The notes: generated by a model from the letters alone, not told the origin. Shown: positions 1-14,059, counted from the first letter of the stretch. The stretch is 64,000 nucleotides of DNA from Pampus argenteus (GCA_036937835.1 CM072863.1:10218001-10282000), one strand, 5' to 3'. Program-made: numbers and translations.

Positions 1-605
1 ACGTTACTGAATTAATTTTGGACCTGTCAGTCACCGCCGTGCTGCATGTGGGCCCATATATCTCTGTAGGTCTACATGTTTACAAATGTATGTAATTTAA
101 CCAATTAGTTGAAAGTTATTAGCTATTTATAAAGGTTGCAGAAATATGTTGACGTGTTGCCAGATAATGTACAGCAGTGACGTGAATGTCTGAACCTCCA
201 CCCCTTTGTGCTCCTCAGTTTTTTCACACTAGACTAGTACTACCTTTCTACCCGTATGAAGGAGCAGCAGCAGGGAGTCGGTGTTGAGATGCGTCCGTGT
301 GTGTTCTGTTAAAAAAGAAAATTGAAAACAAAAATACTTTTTATTTTAATGTTTTTGTATGTCCGCGTGAGCGCGCACAGGGCAGTGGTGCGCGCGACCC
401 GGAGTCGCTCGGTGCTCGCAGCAGCGTCACTCCAGCAGCACAGGGTTCAACTCACAGGTGCTTTTCTCTGCTGCTGTTGCTGCAAGGAAAATTGGCCATA
501 AGTATTTAAATTTTTTTTTGCACGTAAAGTAGGAGCTCCGTGGGAACCACTGGGAGAGGATTTCATCAAACACGCTCGAGGGATTAACGGGATTTACACT
601 TCGAG
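1..605 (+). promoter_or_regulatory. tmem88b: Probable promoter and non-coding first exon of tmem88b
   Basis: No coding exon is visible here. A good splice donor (gag then gtaggc) lies at 605/606. The coding exon starts at 1507 directly after a pyrimidine-rich CT tract ending in AAG, which looks like an acceptor. I infer that a 5' UTR exon ends at 605 and that an intron spans 606-1506. The transcription start cannot be placed. Confidence 0.4.
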
Positions 606-1015
606 GTAGGCAATACTATGATTCTTCATAAATGCTCTGTTATAGCCTTACACTGGGCAACTCTATACTTGTAGTTAACGTTCGTGGTTTTAACAGGTTG
701 TAGAGTGAAAAGTCAAAAATAAAACATTAATAAACCAAAAATGCACATTATTCTATTCATCAAAGAACAGGCTATTTGATAAAAACAAAGGATAAAAAAA
801 GAAAGCTTTGCAGAAACTGCACTGAGGGTCAGAGCATGTGTTATGAATCCAGTATGATGCTCATCTGCCCTGGTTTGTCTCTGCAGCTTAGCATCAGGTT
901 AAAAGGTTTCAGACTGATTCAGTTTAAAATTGATCGTATTGACAGACAGTCCAGTCCTGATCAATGAGATCAATTTGTTGAGAGATGGGAAGACAGCAAC
1001 ACACATTTAGACAAG

Positions 1016-1018
<3 letters not shown>

Positions 1019-1054
<36 letters not shown>
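1019..1054. repeat. (GT)18 microsatellite
   Basis: Uninterrupted GT dinucleotide run of about 36 bases, inside the inferred first intron of tmem88b. Confidence 0.95.
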
Positions 1055-1057
<3 letters not shown>

Positions 1058-1506
1058 GTCAAGCTATAGGTTCTTCATTTACATTATATAATGAGATATT
1101 GGAAAGAAATTAGAGGGCAGAGAGGGGACAGGGCTTACTATTCTTATTTGAGGTTTTAAAATTCAGCATGCCTCCAAAAATCAGATACAGCTGGAACAAA
1201 CAGCCAGAATAGAGCACGCTTCAGGTGTTTTTGGAGTGTGATTGAACATGAAAGTGGTGAGTGTGAATATTTTAAATACTTGTTCTTTTTTTTATGCAGC
1301 TTTCCACTACACACACACAACACAAGATGTGAACAACATAGGCTTACAATCCACAGGAAACAACACAGCATTTTATCGTTTTATGGCTGTCACATCTCTT
1401 TTGCATTCATTAAAGTAATGAGGCTTACAGATCATGAGATGTGTCAGTGAAGTCAGGCTTCAAACCTTTTCCTGAAAGCATTTCTCTCTCTGTCTCTCTC
1501 TCTAAG

Positions 1507-3664
1507 ATGTGTGGTATGGACATGGACCTGGACGAGGGGGGTTCAGGTGAGGAGGAGAAAGAGGAGGAGCTCTGGATCGGGGAAGGAGTGAAGATGCTGC
1601 CCCCTCCCGTGGCCCACAGCGGGGGCAGCGCGTGGGGCAGCCGCAGGGGCAGGTGTGGCTGTATGGCCTGCGGGGCAGGTCTCATCCTCTGGAACTTGTG
1701 CGTCGTGTTAGCCAGCACTCTGCTCCTGGCTGTGGTCTTCTCTGTGGTGCTGCTGCCTGCAATACTGCTGCTCTATGCTGGTTTCCTCTGCCATTCCAGG
1801 GTGAGTTTTCAGCAGCACTGTGGTCTCATCTAAACAGATATTACTCTGTTGTTTATTCTCTTTGTAACAAGAAGCTGAGAGGCTGTAAAGTAGCAACTGT
1901 ATCTCAGGATAATAGGCTGATGTGTACACGGGCAAAGAATCAAGACTATTACTGGATACTGTTTACTGGTGGTAAAAATCACAGGAGGCCTTATGTGGAA
2001 TACTGTGATTTGTTTTGAATGATTTGTGAGTTGTGCAACGATTTTTCACTCACTTACTTCTCGACAAATGTCATATGGATAGGAGTGAGCACATCCAGTG
2101 TAAACATAAAGTCCCCGGTTGCATGTCAAACCCGCGCTCTCCCCACCTCATCCAACTACAATACAATTTTTAACATTCCAGATTAACCGGAAAGAAACAT
2201 ACAATGTGTGGATAACTGCACTACTATATTTATTTAGAACAAGTGCATTTTAAAAAATGTTAATAATCACAAATAATAAAATACTGATATTTGTTTTGTC
2301 ACAGTACAATTTTGTTCTCCAAAGTGTTGTAATGCTTTCAACCACCCCTACTGTTTATCCACTAATAATCTTATAAAGTTTCAATGTTTGATTTGGTCAC
2401 CCCTGGCAACCCTGTAAACAACAAATCACTATGCTGGATGTGTCCTTAAAACCATTAATTAATTGGGGAACCCCACTGACCTGAGACACTCTGGCAGGAA
2501 CCTTTCTTGCTTTTCTAAATGATGTAATATTTTGGGTTAAATTTTTTGCTTCAAATGCTTCACAGATGAGTGACAAAGCGAATTTAAGTTTGTGACCAGC
2601 TTCACTCTCTGAGCTACCATCTGGCTCAAAAAAAAATATCAGTCAAAATCATTTATTTAACTCAAACTAATAAACATATTAACTAACTCTGGGGTGTGTG
2701 AGTAGGAAAGACATTACTTGTGTTGTGTGTAGAGGAGTGAAAACATGGTGTAATGCATGTGGACGATGCAGAAAACCAAACAAACCAAACAAAGAAGGCT
2801 GATGATCCTGCAGTAGGCCTGGCTGAGAGAGACTTCTGATGACAAAATTGTACTACTTTGTCTCCTTTGACTTTTCTTGAAGTTTAGATAATGTAATTTG
2901 TGACGTTAATCTCTTATTAAGACTGGCATGGGCCCCTGGAGCTTCTTCTGTTGGAGGTAAACAGATAATCAGAGCCTTCAGGGAATAGGCAGCAAATTAT
3001 GCGTCTACACCTGAAATCCTCTCCACAAATGTGTTCAGTCGTATTCTTCATGATGTATTTGTAATGTATTGTAATTTATTTTGAATAAGATGCCCATCCA
3101 AAAAAAAAAGATTAAGACTAAAAACTGGATGTTGGAGCTTGTCTGACAGTGTTTTTGGTTAAGGGTGCAGCTCATTTTTTGTGAGTCACATATCAAGGAG
3201 ACAAATCACCAGTAAAGGCATCGTGCCAAATCATTTTGTGAGGATCTACAGCTCTGTCCTTGGCTCACCTCGTCCCACCTTGTGACAGGCCATAATATTA
3301 CAACCTACCTCTGATACAGTCAATCCTTCTGCCTGAGGCCGTGGTTGTCTCAGTTATGAATGATTTGGTGTATGACAGAGCAGACAAATTAAGAACATGC
3401 AAAGTGTGTGCGTCCAATGGGATAATAATTATGATTAGGGCAAAGCAAATGTCAGTTTAGAGCAAACAATTACAGACAATGTCAATCAGAGAGTTCTCAT
3501 CATTGTGGCGACACATTGAACATGAAGAGAGGAACCCACTGAGAAGACAAGGCCGTCTAATTTGGTGCCAGCGCCAGCTGTGCACAGACATACTGACAAC
3601 ACTTGGAAAATGCACTCAGTAAAAACGCAGTCGGCACTTGACAGAGGTGTGTGTGTGAGAGAGT

Positions 3665-3697
<33 letters not shown>

Positions 3698-3852
3698 TGG
3701 TAAACATTACTGTTGCTAGGGTACATTTGTAGGAGGCAAAGTTCCTTTTCAAAAAGCTTACAATAGGAAATCGTTTAGTCCAAAAGAGCTTCAGATGTAA
3801 CTAAATTATTTTGAGTGCGTCTGAGTTTGACAGAAAAAAAAGAGACAATGTG

Positions 3853-3931
<79 letters not shown>

Positions 3932-4592
3932 CTTTTGTAAGGAGCTGTGACTTTCAGCTGCTAACCTCATGGACACCCTGCTCTCACCTCTCACTCTTTC
4001 TCTCCTCATCTCTTCATTGTTTTTGTCATCTTCCTGCCCTTTTTAATTTTTTTTATCTTCTCTCTCCCGCTGGCCTTCACAGGTGATTGACAGCTCAGAG
4101 GGTTACTGACAGCTCTGAGCCACTTTTTATCTGAACTGTAGAGGGAGGCTGAGAGATACTCTGTCACACTCCACTACCCACACAGTCCCACTTCCACACC
4201 CTGAGCATATGCAAACATACATGTGCACACACTAATCATTCCTGGGGAATCACAAATCCTACCGCTGCGCTTTGTGAGAGAGGAGAAACAGCTCCTGCTC
4301 GTGCCAAAATGTTCATCATGTCCTCCTGAGCCCTTATGATCTGCCTTGTGTTTGTCCTTTTTAGGTCCTTGATGCCCCTTCTGCCATCTGCCGTTACCTT
4401 GACGACAACAGCTGCTCCGCCCTCATCATCCTGGGCTTTGTGATGATGTCGCCGCTTGTGGTCGTGGCGGCCGCAGTCTTCTGTGGGCTGGTTCGAAGAT
4501 TTCGACTCCTGCTTCTCATTCAGCCAATCACACGTGCCTGGTACCGAGGGCGGCTGCTGGACTGGGCGGGCAGCGTCCATGCCTGGGTCTGA
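1507..4592 (+). CDS. tmem88b: Transmembrane protein 88-like (TMEM88B), two coding exons
   Basis: Coding exons are 1507-1800 (98 codons) and 4365-4592 (75 codons plus stop), giving 173 residues. Both boundaries are phase 0: donor agg/gtgagt and acceptor tttttag/gtc. The N-terminus is acidic, followed by a Cys/Gly/Arg-rich stretch. Two hydrophobic hairpin-like segments follow, one ending in FLCHSR, which matches FLCHSQ of human TMEM88, and one containing ALIILGFVMMSPLVVVAA. The protein ends in HAWV, close to the VWV PDZ-binding tail by which TMEM88 binds Dishevelled and damps Wnt signalling (established knowledge). Human TMEM88 is about 159 residues. I chose the b paralogue because vwa1, atad3 and mrpl20 are nearby, as at human 1p36.33. 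The start is the first ATG after the putative acceptor. Confidence 0.85.
3854..3928. repeat. (GT)n microsatellite
   Basis: About 75 bases of uninterrupted GT in the tmem88b intron. It creates spurious Cys/Val and His/Thr reading frames on the two strands. Confidence 0.95.
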
Positions 4593-6545
4593 TCAGGACC
4601 ACATGGGTGGCGCTGAGGGGCCAGACATGTTAGCAGTCCAGTGGATCAGGAAGTTAGATCAAAGTAAAATTAAATAGAGAGATAAAGTGGGTAGACACAT
4701 TATCAGGAGCACATCGTAATACATACAATTCAATATAATATGTCCAACAATAAATCAATATTTATTTCGGAAGCTCAACTAGATGGTTGCTTCTAACAGA
4801 GAAATACACTAATTTGCTTTCTTGCTTAGAGTTAGCTGAGAAGATCAATAGTACACTTAAACTGGACTGTTAAATAACAACCTACTGCCAGGAGACAGTT
4901 AGCTTAGCTTAGCACAAAGACTGGAAACGGAAAAACAGCTAGTCTGACTTTGTCCAAAGTTCACAAATACGCCTACCACCTCTAAAGCTCACTAATTAAC
5001 ACATTGTATATCGTTTGTTTCATCCGTTCAAAACATGAATAAAAAAAATAAAATAAAAAAGAAGTTGTGGTTTTGTTGTGAGTTGCATGCTAGCACTATT
5101 TCTTTGGCTAGCAGTGCTCAGGCAAACCTCAGCGTGTCATTTTTTATTGATTATTCTATTTGTTTATTGTATGGACTAAACAAACAAGATATTATGTGTT
5201 AATTAGTGAGCTTTAGCTGGTAGTTGGATTTTGTTACCTTAGGATAGAGACAGGTTAGAGGCTAGCTGTGTCCCTCTGTCTTTATGCTCAGCTAAGGTAA
5301 TTGCCTACTGACATTAGCCTTATGCGACATAAGATATGAGAGTGGTATTGATCTTCTCATCAAATATTTCCCAAAAATTATTCTTTCAAGGCCAAGTTTA
5401 GTGATGCCGTTGTATTCAATTGCATGTTGAAAGCTGTCTCTCTTAGTAATTTTCAGGTAATTTTGTGTTAAGTACAAATAATATGATTGTACTTCAGTTC
5501 ACTGTAGCAATCTCCACTCGTCTTAGTTGGTTTAATTTAAGAAAGTTAATAATATTCTGTGATACAGTGAGTGACATCTTTATGCTTTGACCTCATGTAC
5601 AAATATCATTATTATTATTTAAGTGAACAAAATACACTTAGGGACAACACAGATGAAAGTACAGGAAGGACATAAATATTAAAATCTTTTTGAAAAGTGA
5701 AGTAAAAACAGGATTTTCTGGCAACTTTCAACTCACAACGACAGACTTACACATACAAGACACAAAGACTTCTTATTTTATCTTGACAGGGTAATAGTTT
5801 GGTTTATGATGACAGTATTACAATATAATTTGTGTTTAACATTAGTATTTTTGTGATTTTGTATTGCCTGTTTTTTTTAACTATGTTGCCATGGCTACAT
5901 GTGAAAATTTGTCAGAAATGTATTGCTGTGAAGTTAGTTGTGGTCTGCACATTAGCAAAAAGTTCTTCAAACACCCTCAAAAACAAGGTGAAACATGTAA
6001 AAAGCAGCATATAACTACTTTAATATTGTCTGTGAGGTAAATAACTATAAAAGGACAATGATGTTTGTTGGCTACTTCTTGGACAAATGTAGCATCATTA
6101 GTATTCATATTTTGTGTGCCAAAGTATATGAAACATATTTCATTTTAGTGGGTCTTTTAGATGACATTGTGCCATGAAAAACACTATATTATACAAACAA
6201 CAAAAGTTGACAAAAAGGCAAAGTGATGGCTGTTTAGTGGGAGCCAGGTGTTAAAGTGGGATTTGAATCATTATAACATGAATTCATTCTGCTGCATCTT
6301 TGCGTTCTGGTCATTTATCTTTTTCTTTTCTGTGTCTTTGCCCCATAATTCAGTCTTCAGATTTTAGGTTTAATTTCTCAGAAGAAAGACTTGTGTCATA
6401 TTTTATGAGGGGCAGTTATCATCATATTAAAATGTATTGATTTTCATTTAAACATATTCCTTTGTGTGGTTTGTCTGTGTCTGTTTATGCCCATACTACT
6501 ATTGATCCATTGTATGTAAATGGTTTATTTACAATAATAAAGCAC
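4593..6545 (+). other. Downstream region and possible 3' UTR of tmem88b
   Basis: No coding signal follows the stop at 4590-4592. AATAAA-type hexamers occur near 4750 and near 6536, and either could end the transcript. The stretch also holds the foldback element at 4870-5300. It is otherwise AT-rich and featureless. Confidence 0.3.
4870..5300. mobile_element. Foldback (inverted-repeat) non-autonomous element
   Basis: The left arm, with aaagctcactaattaacac near 4984, is matched in reverse complement by the right arm, with gtgttaattagtgagcttt near 5197. Similarity continues outward through the 'aacaaaatccgcctacc' and 'cagctagcc' segments. The middle (5035-5180) is AT-rich. There is no coding capacity. 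This is the architecture of a foldback or MITE-like DNA element, and I recognise it as a family common in teleost genomes. Single-arm fragments lie at 14060-14220 and 25060-25185. Confidence 0.65.
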
Positions 6546-9029
6546 TGTTGGTTCCAGTGTTATAGCAAACTGTACAGGAAAAAAAATCTATATCTTTTCA
6601 TCTGGCGATGATGTATATTGAAACAATTTATTAGAAAGATTACGTTCCATAATCAGGACTGATTTTTGTTTCAAGTGACATTTCAAAACACACATTGCAA
6701 TGTTCAGATAAATAAAAAGAGAAGCCTTTCCCCACAGTGTCTTTTTTTGTGATGTTTATAAAGGTTTTTTGAGTGAATCCAATTCTGACTCGAGCACAGG
6801 AACAACACACACACACACACACACATCACTAAATGGGGCAGGAAAGTGGGACAAATGGAAAGTGTACGTTGGTGACCCATTACTTGTTCAACTCTGTCAT
6901 CATACAACTGTCTTGAGTTGTCAGATGACATAAAGTTACTCATTTATGATGACACTTAAAAACATAGAAATGTTCAGTAGAACTGAGCAGCTGGAGCAGA
7001 AATCCTACCAGCCCAACTCCAAGCATAAAGTGCTACTGGTCAGCAAAAACTCTCCACATTAGGGGATACAAGTACACTTTGAAGTCATCCTCTGCACATA
7101 CTGTCCACTGAGACGCTGTCTTAGCTGTAAATGTGTCAAAACCAGTTAAAAAGAGAAATCGTCTTATAATTTGGGCCAATCACTTGTTGCCCTATTGTTA
7201 AGTTGTTGACAATTAAGAGTAAAGTAGAATATGAGTATGTATCAGTATGTATGGGGAAGGAATAATATGTGGGCAGTACAATAAGCTCTGAAAGCTTAAG
7301 CACTGTCTATATGGATGCTCTGTAAAAGTATATTATAAAAATGTCCCTTTAAACTACAATAACAGATTATAATATCAGTGTATCACACTTATAATTAATG
7401 TTGCCAGTTCATCATCACACTGCAATGAAAATCATTTTAATCATTGAGTCATTATTCTTATTTTCAGCATTTGAACCTTGGAATATTTCCACTTGTTATG
7501 GTTGCAGTTTTATTCTTGTCTCAGTCTAAAGAGAAGAGGAAATAAAGCCTGAAACAAGATAAAGTGATTCAGATCACAGAACACATTAGACCATCTTCAT
7601 CTGGACCAAAATTGTGGACGAAGGCATTGACATTGGCTGCTGTAGAGCCACACTACCAGCATGGCTAAATAAATCACATCCCCTTTATTGAAGCCGGAGT
7701 GTCGAGACTTTTAAATGAGTAACAAAAGCAACTGATTTGAACTAAATTCTCTCACCAGTCCCACACATTTTCACCAGAGCACTGAATATGTGCTCCTTTA
7801 CTGTTTTGTTTCAGAGTGGACTCTATAATGGATGCTTCTGTCTGCCTGAGTGCCACTTTTACAGTACAAGGAGAGAAGATGATAATTCAAAGCAGTGGTG
7901 TCAATGAGGAAGTGAATGTGAAGTACTGACAGGAATGATTTTAGAGCTCAAAGACAGTGAAGCATAAGTATTACAGGTTGTTGGACCAGCTCTAGTATGA
8001 TGGTTATTTCATTATGCTGTTATGAAACTCAGCCTACACGCATCAGCACCTGTAAGTATGTTTTATTGCTGCCACCACAGTCACAGTAAATAAAATCCTC
8101 TGGGTTATGATTATTACTTTAATGTGTACTTTGATGTAACTTTCACACAGACCTGCACCAATTTGTCTCCATGACAACTTGGCTTTTCAGTTTTTTTTCC
8201 ATGGCAACCAATTTATATCAGTAGGAATACTGATTATATATCATTTATAACCCTGGGAGTGGCAGTGTGAGCGACAATGCTATACGTGTATTTTGTGCTC
8301 TTTAACGAGACAAGAAGCCTTTGAGTGTAAAGATGCAAAACAGACATAACATTACATTTTCAGCACATAATAACTGTGTTGAAACACAACAACAGTAGAA
8401 TTGATTGTCTCACACAGTGCTGTCATTGAGTATTATACAGTAGTAGGATAGTGTCACACCATTTGTCCCATTCATGCATTTCTTATCATGCTTCTCATTT
8501 GTTTCTTTAGCCAGTACAACGTCTTTATCTGTAGCATTGCTGGCGCATAGCCTGTTTGTTTGTGTTTAACTTCATGTTTTATTACACCTACATCAACATC
8601 TTTCTGGTTGAGTCAAGACAGACAAGAATTGTTTATCCCTATAAAGGACTCGTTATCTAGCCCTTTATGGGGATAAGCTTTAGATATGTAACAGCTCTTG
8701 TCAGATGTCTGTGTTAACCCTAATGTGGCAAATTCACATCAAACCGCTTTAATTCAAAATTCAGCTGATATAGTACATGTGTTCAGTTGATGGCTCTTCG
8801 ATATGGACCGAAGAATCACTTTTGCAATTACTCCATTCCAATAGTGCCTGTTGTCGCTAATTTACAACCCAAATTTACAACTATTCTACATGTTTAATTT
8901 AGTCTCCTGCTTAAAAACACAACTAATACATTTTTCTTAACATAATTGCAATTGCAAAAATTCAGGCGTTAAACATAGTTCCAAAACGTGATATAAACAT
9001 ACAAATGCTCCCTGCAATTCAAAACCAGG

Positions 9030-9315
9030 GATTCAGCCTGCTTTAAAGGCTTTGTTTGCATTGTTACCCCTACTTCCTCCCTGCGATAACATCAGATTGT
9101 TGATGCATTATTCACATAAAGTTTTCCACGTTAGAGTGGGCTCATCAGGAGGTGGGCATTAAAGAGACAGGAGCACTGTGTAAGGAGCCAGTATAAGATA
9201 AATGAGGAGTTTTTTGAACCGTAAATCATGCAAAGATATTCCAGTAGAGCCCCAAAGTTAAACTACAGGTCTGAAATATGCATGAAATGTCTTTAATGTT
9301 ACAATTCAGGACTAA
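9030..9315. mobile_element. Interspersed repeat remnant of a common teleost type
   Basis: The segment includes 'attaaagagacagg' and then 'ttttttgaaccgtaaatcatg', followed by a stretch ending 'gaaatatgcatgaaatgtc'. I recall this order of motifs from a widespread fish DNA-transposon-derived repeat. It is non-coding. Ends and class are uncertain without a repeat library. Confidence 0.35.
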
Positions 9316-10542
9316 TAGAGATTGAGACATCTCCTCTCTACATTTCAGTTCCAGTGTGCTGGAATACTTTCTGTCTGCACTGTCCACTTTGTATCAGTCC
9401 ACAATGTAACCTGATGAAAAAACCTTGGAACGTTATATCAAGTCCTATTTACTAAACATGTCAACAAGAAAATGTGGGTTTCTGAATTAGTCCAAAGCAA
9501 ACAAAGGAAAACTAGCAATTATACACTGTCAACAAACTCATCCGCAGGATTAATTTGTTGACAGACACTAACACACTGATCATGTTTTATCAACCACAAC
9601 ACAAACATTGTACCTTCATCTTAATAATACTCAGCATGCAGCAAGATTAGCTGCAGATGAGGTTGGCTGCCTGCAGAGGTGTGGGCAGCAGTGTGTTATA
9701 TGTATTTAGGCAGATGCAGCAGTGGGTGAATAAGTGTTTGTGACCATCCTCCCTCTGCAGCCCCTTGTCCTGCAATTTTCTTCTCTATTATCCTTCTGCC
9801 TAAACAACACAACTTCCAACTAAATTAACATTGTTGCTAATTAAATAGGACTAAAACAGATTTTAGAAAACATGCTTTTCTAGACATACATGGCTAAAGG
9901 TTTAAATACATTGCAGAATGGAGCTGTACACTTCATTTAATCTGTCTCTATGGAAGCAGGTGTTTGTGGTATGTGTGTTTAATGTGAATTAATAAGTGAT
10001 GTCCTTGTTAATAGCAGGCTGAGTCCATCAGTGTGTTACTTGTGTGTGTGTGTGTGTGTGAGGTGTTTGTTGTGTGTGCAGTATAATTACGTGTGTGTTG
10101 GAACTATACCCATCGTGTGCCATGGGCACGAATGGCCAAGCAAATAACCTCTGTATTAGTTCACAGATGCCCACCGGGATGAGAGTCCTTATTTCCGCTG
10201 CACATCCTGTGGCGGCCAACCACTGGTGATAAAACAGTGGAATACAATAGGATAATTATCGACAGGTAGCGAGGCGTGGCGCCTACAGCAGGCTGTCAGA
10301 GGAGACAGCATTTACAGGGTGGGCTGGGTGGTGGGGTCTTTTAATTGGTGTAATAAACCTTTTTCATATAGGGTTCATTTATACCAATTAGCTGCTGCCA
10401 TGAAGGATATGTAGGAATCCTCTAGGGCTCTGGAGGAGAAGTAGGAGGTGTGTCAAGAGCTGGAGTTGAACTGACCCGCCTGATAGATGTAGTTCTTAGT
10501 AGTAACAGGACCTAGAGAGTAACCGTTTGTATGCTCGAACTA

Positions 10543-10602
10543 GATGTAATAATAATAATGAAATATATATATATATATATATTTCATTATTATTAATGAA
10601 GT
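10543..10602. repeat. AT-repeat hairpin
   Basis: An (AT)n core at 10563-10582 is flanked by complementary arms: aataataataatgaaat on the left and atttcattattatt on the right. Together they form a near-perfect palindrome of about 50 bases. Confidence 0.85.
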
Positions 10603-13409
10603 CAGTTTTATCTATAACAGTATAGAAAGCAGATTTTTTAATTGTAGCCCTTTGTAATTCGGACCAATACTCTTGCGATGCAGGTTGATAAGTAAAACCC
10701 ACAGACAGCAGAACTCAAACATCTGACAGAATAAGACGACTGATTGTCTAATACCGATCCTGGGTGATTTCGGAAAGAGAGAAAGGCGTCGTCCTCCTGC
10801 TGGCTATAATGAAAGAGCTGTGTAATCTATTTTTAGGTACAGAGGTAATCATGCTCAGTGCTTAAAATCAGTGTATTCTGTGTTACAAATTGTGCTCAGA
10901 ATCACAGGAAATCATGAGTGAGTATTCACAGTACCGGTTGGTTTAATATTCCTTGTCTTTCCTAGAAGCTTTAACATGTTCAATCACATATATCAAAGAT
11001 AACGCAATCAGACGAATAATATAAAAAAAAACCACAAATAAATGTAATTTCCCACTAACAACATTATTTTTGTCTTAGCCGTCCTCTTTCACTCTCTGTC
11101 TCTTTCTCCGCTGTTTTCTGAAGCACTATTATAAAGACGAATCTGCCCTATGAGCCATTTACATCAGACTCCCTCAATCCATTTTCCACTCTACAGGTAG
11201 CACTTTTCTCCATCTCTCTCTATCACACACACAGCCTTTCCTTGCACTTTCCTGCAACAGAAAATTAGAGCTCTAGAGATATTTAGCAACCCATTTACCA
11301 TTTCTATAATCTCTTTCAGTACCTGCTTGCTCTGCACATATGGTGTTTTCCTGCCTCATAATCCTCCCCTGTAGCTTCAAGTAGAAGAAATGTTAATCGT
11401 TGTTGCCTGTCCAAAGTTGTTATTTCACTCACTAACCTCAAATTTTCACTGACTCAATCGCCTTTCTTTTCCTTTTTAAACTCTTGCTTTTAAACTTTTT
11501 AACTCTTTAAAGTCCAACAGCAATCGCATTTAGTCATCCCTTTTTGCAGGCAAAAATAATGTGTTTTTTAAATGTATTGTTAATTGTTTTGTATTAATAA
11601 AAGCAAGGTAATATCAGAAACACTCCCTTTCTGCCCACCTGGCTGGAGAAACATATTGATGTCTGTGTCTGATTGAGTATTTAAACTGAACTAACTACAG
11701 AGATCACAATTAAGTCCAGATCACGCCAGAGGGGAAAACAATTCATCACGCTCCATTGACTTTGTATTGCGTGAAGGTGCCTGCTTGTCATTTCCATCTG
11801 CTTGCAAACAGAAAAATTCCTTAAACCCGCTGTGTGGTGGGATGCGCTACCAACAGGGTAAAGATCCCAAAGTTGTTATAAGATGCTGAACCAAAAAAAC
11901 TGAGGCTTTAATTTGGCCTCAATCACCAAATTCTCTTGTGTGCTGGTGGTCAATTTGGAAATTATTGCTCCATTAATAAGATTTGAAGACTTATAGTAAC
12001 AGAAACTCTGGGCTTCCTTGTCTATGGTCATATGTCTATGGTATATACCTACATTTGTACTGAACTGAAAGTAACAGCTTGAATAAGCAACACACTGAAA
12101 TGAAGTCAATCAAAATCAGTACTGAACATTGTGACAGGATATGAGCGGCGATGCGTTCACTTACTGATGTAAATACTGATGTGCATTTGAATGATGATGC
12201 AATTACTTTGTTTAGAAAAAAGTGAATTAACTACTTTGTTATTAGTGACATCATTGTTTTATGCAAATATGCTTACGGCCGTATAGAAACATACAGTTTT
12301 ATCCCCTACTGAATTAAGGAAATAAAGGGAGCAACGTCATCAAACAAAATAATAAAAATTTGTCCCTTTTGGTGTCTGAGAACACAGTAAATGTGGATAT
12401 GAATGCCACAGCAGGAAAAAAACATACAATTTATTTTCATTTGGACTTAATCTTCAGATTTTCAGTTTGCTGTCTGCCAGATAGCTACTGTGCATCAATC
12501 CTGATTTTTTTCTCAAATTAAGCTATGAACACAATATTCTGTGCCCCAGTGTCAGCCATGCTTCATCTCTCATTACCCCCCACCTGGGAGAAGAAGAGAG
12601 CTCCCACTATTACACATTATCTTTCCCCTCTCCTCCAGCTTTCCTCTTATTACTTTCCTTTCAGTTTACAGCTTAATACTTTGGGTCTTTACTGAACACC
12701 AGCGTCCTTCCTACTTTCAGAAAATTAAAATCCATTTTCCATCGCTCCGTTCTTGTCTCATTAGAGTTTACTCCCTCATCTCCTGTGACTGCGGGATAAA
12801 AAGACAAGTCTACGCTGGCTTTTCATTAACCCTAATTCCATCCTCTTCAAGACACCTGCAGCACTCAGGAGGAGATATCACTGTACCTCATGGGGTCACT
12901 CAGGCCATAACACACATATCACAGAGGTGTGAAATGATCTCTGGGTTATCAGCGTGACGAAAAATAGACTGTGAGTATGCGCTGAACAGCAGCAATGTAC
13001 AGCTGCTGCAGATAATCTCCAAGTATGTGTTCACATTGGTGAAATAAACAAGTAATCGATTGTAATGATTAATTCAGTGACATAAGTCTGATTTGCCTTG
13101 CCAATTATTCGTCAGTAAACTGTTAATTTGATTTATTAAGTCATTTTGAATCAGTGCCTTAAATATGCAATAAACCAGGGTGAAACAACAGAAAAAAAAT
13201 ACTATTGTTTTAATAAAACAAACAACAAAAGTGTCCCTGATAAAACTGTTATACTGCCATTTGTATGTTTTGTGTACTAACAGAGGCAACTATTGAGGTA
13301 AAGACTCATGATGTTCATTTAGATAACTGCTCTAGTTAAACCTATGCAGAACAGTGAGCAGTGAGAAGAGGTACGTGCTATGTCAAGATAGAAATCGTAA
13401 ACTTGCTGC

Positions 13410-13500
13410 TTTTAAGATAAGACAAAAAAAAGATACATTTTATTGATCCTTTGCAGGGAAACTGAAGTGTCACAGCAGTGGAAGGAAGTGCAAATGTTGA
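13410..13500 (-). mobile_element. LINE-like 3' tail fragment
   Basis: Read on the minus strand, the sequence runs through 'caggatcaataaaa' type sequence into a short A/T-rich simple tract. This resembles the 3' end of fish non-LTR elements of the 'gggatcaataaagtatct' type. A related tail on the plus strand lies at 58440-58492. No coding sequence is present. Confidence 0.4.
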
Positions 13501-14059
13501 TAAGGAACCTTAAAAAAATACTATAAAGATCATGAGCCTCTACTGTATTCAATTTGATATACGGTATGAAAAAAAGCTACTAAATATATGCAAAAATAAA
13601 AAAAACTTATTGCACTTGAAGAAAATGAATCAGATGGAGGGTAAAGCTTGTGTCTGCAGAAGTGGGTTCATAATGTAAGACAGCAGTGCAGAAAGGTTGT
13701 GTGATTGACTTAAAGTCAGGCAGCTTTTATGGGTTTTAGTGTGACTTGTTCTGAACAGAGCAACGATGATGTTAAACTGGTGAAACTCTCTGCTGAGTCT
13801 TCTTGAGCCACATGGGTGTAATTCAACAAAACCTCTGTGACGAGATGGAAAAACCCTGCTTGTTAATCCTATTAATGACGAGACATCTAGTCTTTCTAAC
13901 ATTCAAACAGCACTGTAAGCACACACCTTCAGACACACACACCTACTGTTTTTGATATGTGTGCACTAAAATATAGAGCAAGAACCAGGTTTTGATGAGC
14001 ATAGCCTAACATAAAAACTGAAAGCAAGGGAAACACTTAGCATGCGTCTGTCCAATGTT

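Noticed and set aside
1632..2018. A 128-codon frame overlapping tmem88b exon 1
   Set aside because: It is in a different frame from the conserved protein and reads through the donor at 1801.
3806..4086. His-Thr and Cys-Val repeat open frames
   Set aside because: They come from the GT microsatellite inside the tmem88b intron.
4236..4580. A 114-codon minus-strand frame
   Set aside because: It is the shadow of tmem88b exon 2, which has clear membrane-protein homology on the plus strand.
12541..12957. A 138-codon plus-strand frame
   Set aside because: No signal peptide, domain or splice context is recognisable, and the composition is like intergenic DNA.
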